The position numbers and the translations under genes are program-made. A stretch of DNA of 16,829 bases from contig JAZRVE010000028.1 of the NCBI GenBank assembly GCA_045598975.1, forward strand, positions 1 through 16,829, in the 5' to 3' direction. Position 1 is the first letter of the stretch; each line of letters begins with the position of its first letter. A model generated the notes under the pieces. The model made no database searches. It was not told the DNA's origin and saw only the letters and a program-made list of their open reading frames with translations. Below are positions 14,554 to 16,829 of this stretch, one piece after another. Origin of the DNA: UMGS882 sp045598975. GTDB lineage: Bacteria; Bacillota; Clostridia; Oscillospirales; CAG-382.

Positions 14554-14658
14554 GACATCAATCTCATTGCTACGAGGCACGTGGAGACGGTGTGTCAATT
14601 AATACTGAAAAATCCGGCGGCACATATCAATATTGACGTCGATGTGGTTTTTCAATAA
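14530..14658 (+). pseudogene. 3'-end remnant of an rlmD-like gene
   Basis: The third copy reads VDMFPYTD, then nine unrelated codons, then HVETVCQLILKNPAAH and a short Ile/Asp/Val-rich tail to a TAA at 14656-14658. HVETVC is the signature around the general-base Glu of RlmD-family enzymes, and tails of this kind follow it in homologues. There is no start or upstream catalytic region, so it is a leftover 3' end and not a gene. It differs from the resident rlmD end (GHVECVVLLSR), so it is not a simple duplication. Confidence 0.6.
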
Positions 14659-14708
14659 TAGCCTTTTATAAACAATTCGCATTTTACACACAGAAAGGAA
14701 CGATCACT

Positions 14709-15671
14709 ATGAAAACAGACAAGAGAATTTATTTATCCGTCATTGGGATTCTCCTTGTTGTTTCCGCTACACTGTCTGTATTTCTGATAAAGTCAAACAA
14801 CAGAAATCAGGAGCTTCTGGCACAAATCATAACCAAAGATCAGATGGTATATGAAAACTTGAAAGGAGCGGCGGCGTGGCAGATGTCAGCCGAGGCACAG
14901 GGACTTATGATGCAGGCATTCAAAGCCGCAAAAAACAAGTTGGATGACGCCATTGCCGAAAATGGCGGTACCGGGCAAGGTCTCGCGATCGTAACGGATA
15001 TGGATGATACTCTTGTTGACGGTGTACACTATACCACCGATCTGATGCTGGGTGGAAAACGAAACAATGTTCAGTTTGCTCAATTCCTTATGACAGACGC
15101 ATGCAATACTCTGCCGGGAGCACTTGATTTTCTGAATTATGCCAAAGAAAACGGCGTAGAGATTTTTTATGTGACCAATCGTTCGGAAAAGGGCTATAAG
15201 TCAACGGAAGAGGGTTATCAAAACAAAAACGGATATCATGAGGATCAGGACAGTCTTTTAGATGATCTTGGAATATCCATGCATGACATTTCTTTGAAGC
15301 AGCTTCAATATCTTAATTTTCCGTATGCGGATGAGGAGCATTTGATTATAAATAATGCAGTAAAGGATTCACCCGGAAGCAAGGAATCGGCAAGACAGTC
15401 TATCCTTGCAAAGGGCTTTCGGATTGCTTTGCTTCTCGGTGATGATATCAATGATTTCACAGATGACTTTGATGAAGAAGCAGTCACCAGAGCAAATCAG
15501 GCAACAGACGCTGCGTATCGGGATAAATGGGGCTCGGAGTGGATCGTGTTACCGAATGCAGTGTACGGAAGCTGGTATAACGCTATTTTGGAACAAAATT
15601 TATCTTCTGTTTTTGAGAGTAATCGGTACACTGATTATCCTGTTTTGCGGGATGTCTTTCTTGATAAATAA
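14709..15671 (+). CDS. membrane-anchored HAD acid phosphatase, class C / e(P4) family
   Basis: This extracytoplasmic phosphatase of the HAD superfamily resembles lipoprotein e(P4), which dephosphorylates nucleotides for nucleoside uptake. In 320 residues the motifs are: nucleophile Asp97 and acid Asp99 in VTDMDDTLVD, Thr156 in FYVTNR, Lys225 in GSKESAR, and Asp245/Asp246/Asp249 in GDDINDF. The class-specific WGSEWIVLPNAVYGSWYNAI lies near 275-292. The N-terminus has one hydrophobic segment (about 8-27) followed by polar residues with no lipobox Cys, so a transmembrane anchor is likelier than lipidation. AAAGGA lies 9 nt upstream of the ATG. It sits in the AT-rich accessory part, 50 nt after the rlmD-like remnant and 88 nt before the CPBP pseudogene. 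Confidence 0.9.
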   Translation: MKTDKRIYLSVIGILLVVSATLSVFLIKSNNRNQELLAQIITKDQMVYENLKGAAAWQMSAEAQGLMMQAFKAAKNKLDDAIAENGGTGQGLAIVTDMDDTLVDGVHYTTDLMLGGKRNNVQFAQFLMTDACNTLPGALDFLNYAKENGVEIFYVTNRSEKGYKSTEEGYQNKNGYHEDQDSLLDDLGISMHDISLKQLQYLNFPYADEEHLIINNAVKDSPGSKESARQSILAKGFRIALLLGDDINDFTDDFDEEAVTRANQATDAAYRDKWGSEWIVLPNAVYGSWYNAILEQNLSSVFESNRYTDYPVLRDVFLDK

Positions 15672-15759
15672 CTTAAAAAGTATAAAAACTTATTAGATCG
15701 TCAGACCTATTCACATGGATAAACATTGACGCTGTATCAATAATGATTTGGAGGAAAAA

Positions 15760-16649
15760 ATGATGGAAACCAAGGCAGTAAACAAGAAGAAACTTTTGGA
15801 AGTGTTGGTTATTACGCTGTTTCTTACATACGGCATCCATTATTTCGGGTATTTCATTCGGGTGAGATATTTTAATCTTTTGGCTCCGCTTATCGAAACC
15901 AATCCGGGATTATATTCCATTTTCCGTTATTTGGGACATCTGATCTTTTGGGGAATGTTTGCCATATATTGCTTTGCGGTAAAGGGCGAACGGAAATATT
16001 TTGAAGCCTTTCTTCCCGGAAAAGGAAATAATAAAATCTCGAAGCTTTTCATCGGTATGCTGATCGGTTTTGCCATGAATGCAATCTGTGTATTTGGTGC
16101 TGTACTTCACGGAGATATAACCATTTCCGGAACAAAAAGCTTTAACGTGGGGCTATTCATTTTGGCATTCTTTGCGGTGCTGATCCAGGCATCTCAGGAA
16201 GAACTCGAATCGAGAGTGTTCTTTTTCGGAAAGCTGAAAGAAGGCGGATTTCCCTTTGGAGCGGCCATGATTTTGTCAGGTACTTTTTTCGCTTACCTGC
16301 ACGCCACCAATCCCGGCTTTGGCATCATACCGTTTATCAGCCTTGCTTGGCGGGCATTGTTTATCTTCTCATATACATTTACACGGGGTCAATTTGGACT
16401 GCCTGCGGTATGCATCAGCTGTGGAATGTTTCCCAGGATTATATTTTCGGTCTGCCGAACAGCGGCAACCCGTCAAGTATGTCGATCTTCTCTTCTACCG
16501 CTAACAGCAGCAGCTTTTTCTACGATATTGATTTCGGTGTGGAAGGTAGTATTTGGTGTATCATCGTACATACCGTGGCAGCGGGGATTCTTCTTGTGCT
16601 GATTAAGAAAAAAGGCAATGTCAAGGAGGTTGAAGGCAGTACCGATTAA
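15760..16649 (+). pseudogene. CPBP family intramembrane protease, frameshifted
   Basis: This is a multi-pass membrane protein of the CPBP (CAAX protease and bacteriocin-processing, Abi) family. The first frame, from ATG 15760 or 15763 behind GGAGG, carries the Glu-Glu motif SQEELESR (Glu147, Glu148) and FAYLH (His181). The third motif, MHQLWN, and the last membrane helices are in another frame ending at 16649. Joining them needs one extra base near 16347-16349, where GCTTGGCGGGC would give SLALAGIVYLL. The original frame instead runs on to 16602 with an unrelated Arg/Cys-rich tail. The sequence therefore shows a one-base deletion in a short T run: a true pseudogene or a sequencing error. The substrate is unknown. 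Confidence 0.85.
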
Positions 16650-16696
16650 CAGTATCTTCCGTATATGTTCGTGAAAATCCAGAAGTTTAAAAAGAA

Positions 16697-16829
16697 ATGA
16701 AGAAATTTGAAGAAAAATACTCGTATTGTTGGTTGCTTTTAGGGCTCGTTTGATGCTGCTGTCTTATGGTATTTTCAATACCGGCATTTGCACATGGCGT
16801 TTGCGATTCCGCTTATCCGGTATATCAAT
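16697..16829 (+). pseudogene. possible interrupted gene start at the window edge
   Basis: MKKFEEKYSYCWLLLGLV is encoded from ATG 16697 and stops at TGA 16751-16753; the same frame then stays open to the window end, and another frame reads LHMAFAIPLIRYI. The opening MKKF-x-KY-x-x-CW resembles the N-terminus of clostridial PAP2-type membrane phosphatases as I remember them, but the match is short. There is no good ribosome site. It may be a decayed copy or chance. Confidence 0.25.

Noticed and set aside
1..16829. CRISPR array, toxin-antitoxin pair, riboswitch or retron
   Set aside because: I looked for evenly spaced direct repeats, paired small genes, reverse transcriptase motifs and conserved aptamer sequences on both strands by eye and found none that I could support.

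Overview
The window looks like a chromosomal segment of a Gram-positive anaerobe of the class Clostridia. The evidence is a perfect CIRCE operator in front of groES-groEL, strong AGGAGG-type ribosome sites, a membrane-anchored Amidase_3 hydrolase of CwlD type, a lipoprotein parvulin of PrsA type, and an uncharacterised short family I associate with Clostridia. This is inference; no rRNA gene or other species marker is present.

Layout. Bases 1-172 are intergenic and hold a plus-strand terminator. From 5185 down to 173 a compact minus-strand run encodes a small membrane protein, a membrane-anchored N-acetylmuramoyl-L-alanine amidase, RadA, a GME-fold (DUF6873-type) protein, an acyl-ACP thioesterase and a cytidylate-kinase-like protein. 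Spacing is tight (1-nt gap amidase/radA, 4-nt overlap radA/DUF6873), so at least part is one operon. Divergent from it, an intact XerC/D-type tyrosine recombinase (5273-6280) starts from a recognisable sigma-A promoter. It converges on a formyltransferase of unknown substrate (7119-6310), and the two share a terminator hairpin. groES-groEL (9103-7178, minus strand) has its own promoter, CIRCE and terminator. Divergent from groES is a secreted PpiC-type lipoprotein foldase, followed by a six-segment membrane protein, a terminator, and an RlmD-type 23S rRNA uracil-C5 methyltransferase ending at 12694.

At the 3' end of rlmD the character changes. Base composition drops sharply (38 of 60 G+C at 12421-12480, 23 of 60 at 15421-15480, counted by eye) and the content becomes accessory and damaged. 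In order: a truncated 50-codon fragment, a stand-alone condensation-domain-like acyltransferase, about 490 bases without an intact gene, a membrane-anchored HAD acid phosphatase of the e(P4) class, a CPBP intramembrane protease broken by a single-base frameshift, and an interrupted fragment running off the end.

The most interesting signal is within that gene-poor stretch. Three short copies of the rlmD 3'-terminal coding motif (Val/Leu-Asp-Met-Phe-Pro-x-Thr) lie in a row at 14461-14553, differing from each other and from the resident rlmD mostly at wobble positions. The third is followed by a recognisable rlmD-like C-terminal tail (HVETVC, 14578-14658). I read this as scars of repeated integration at the 3' end of rlmD, a gene known elsewhere as a target of integrative elements. 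This is a hypothesis from sequence reading only. The first 12.7 kb is otherwise ordinary housekeeping sequence; I see no CRISPR array, no RNA gene and no intact transposase.
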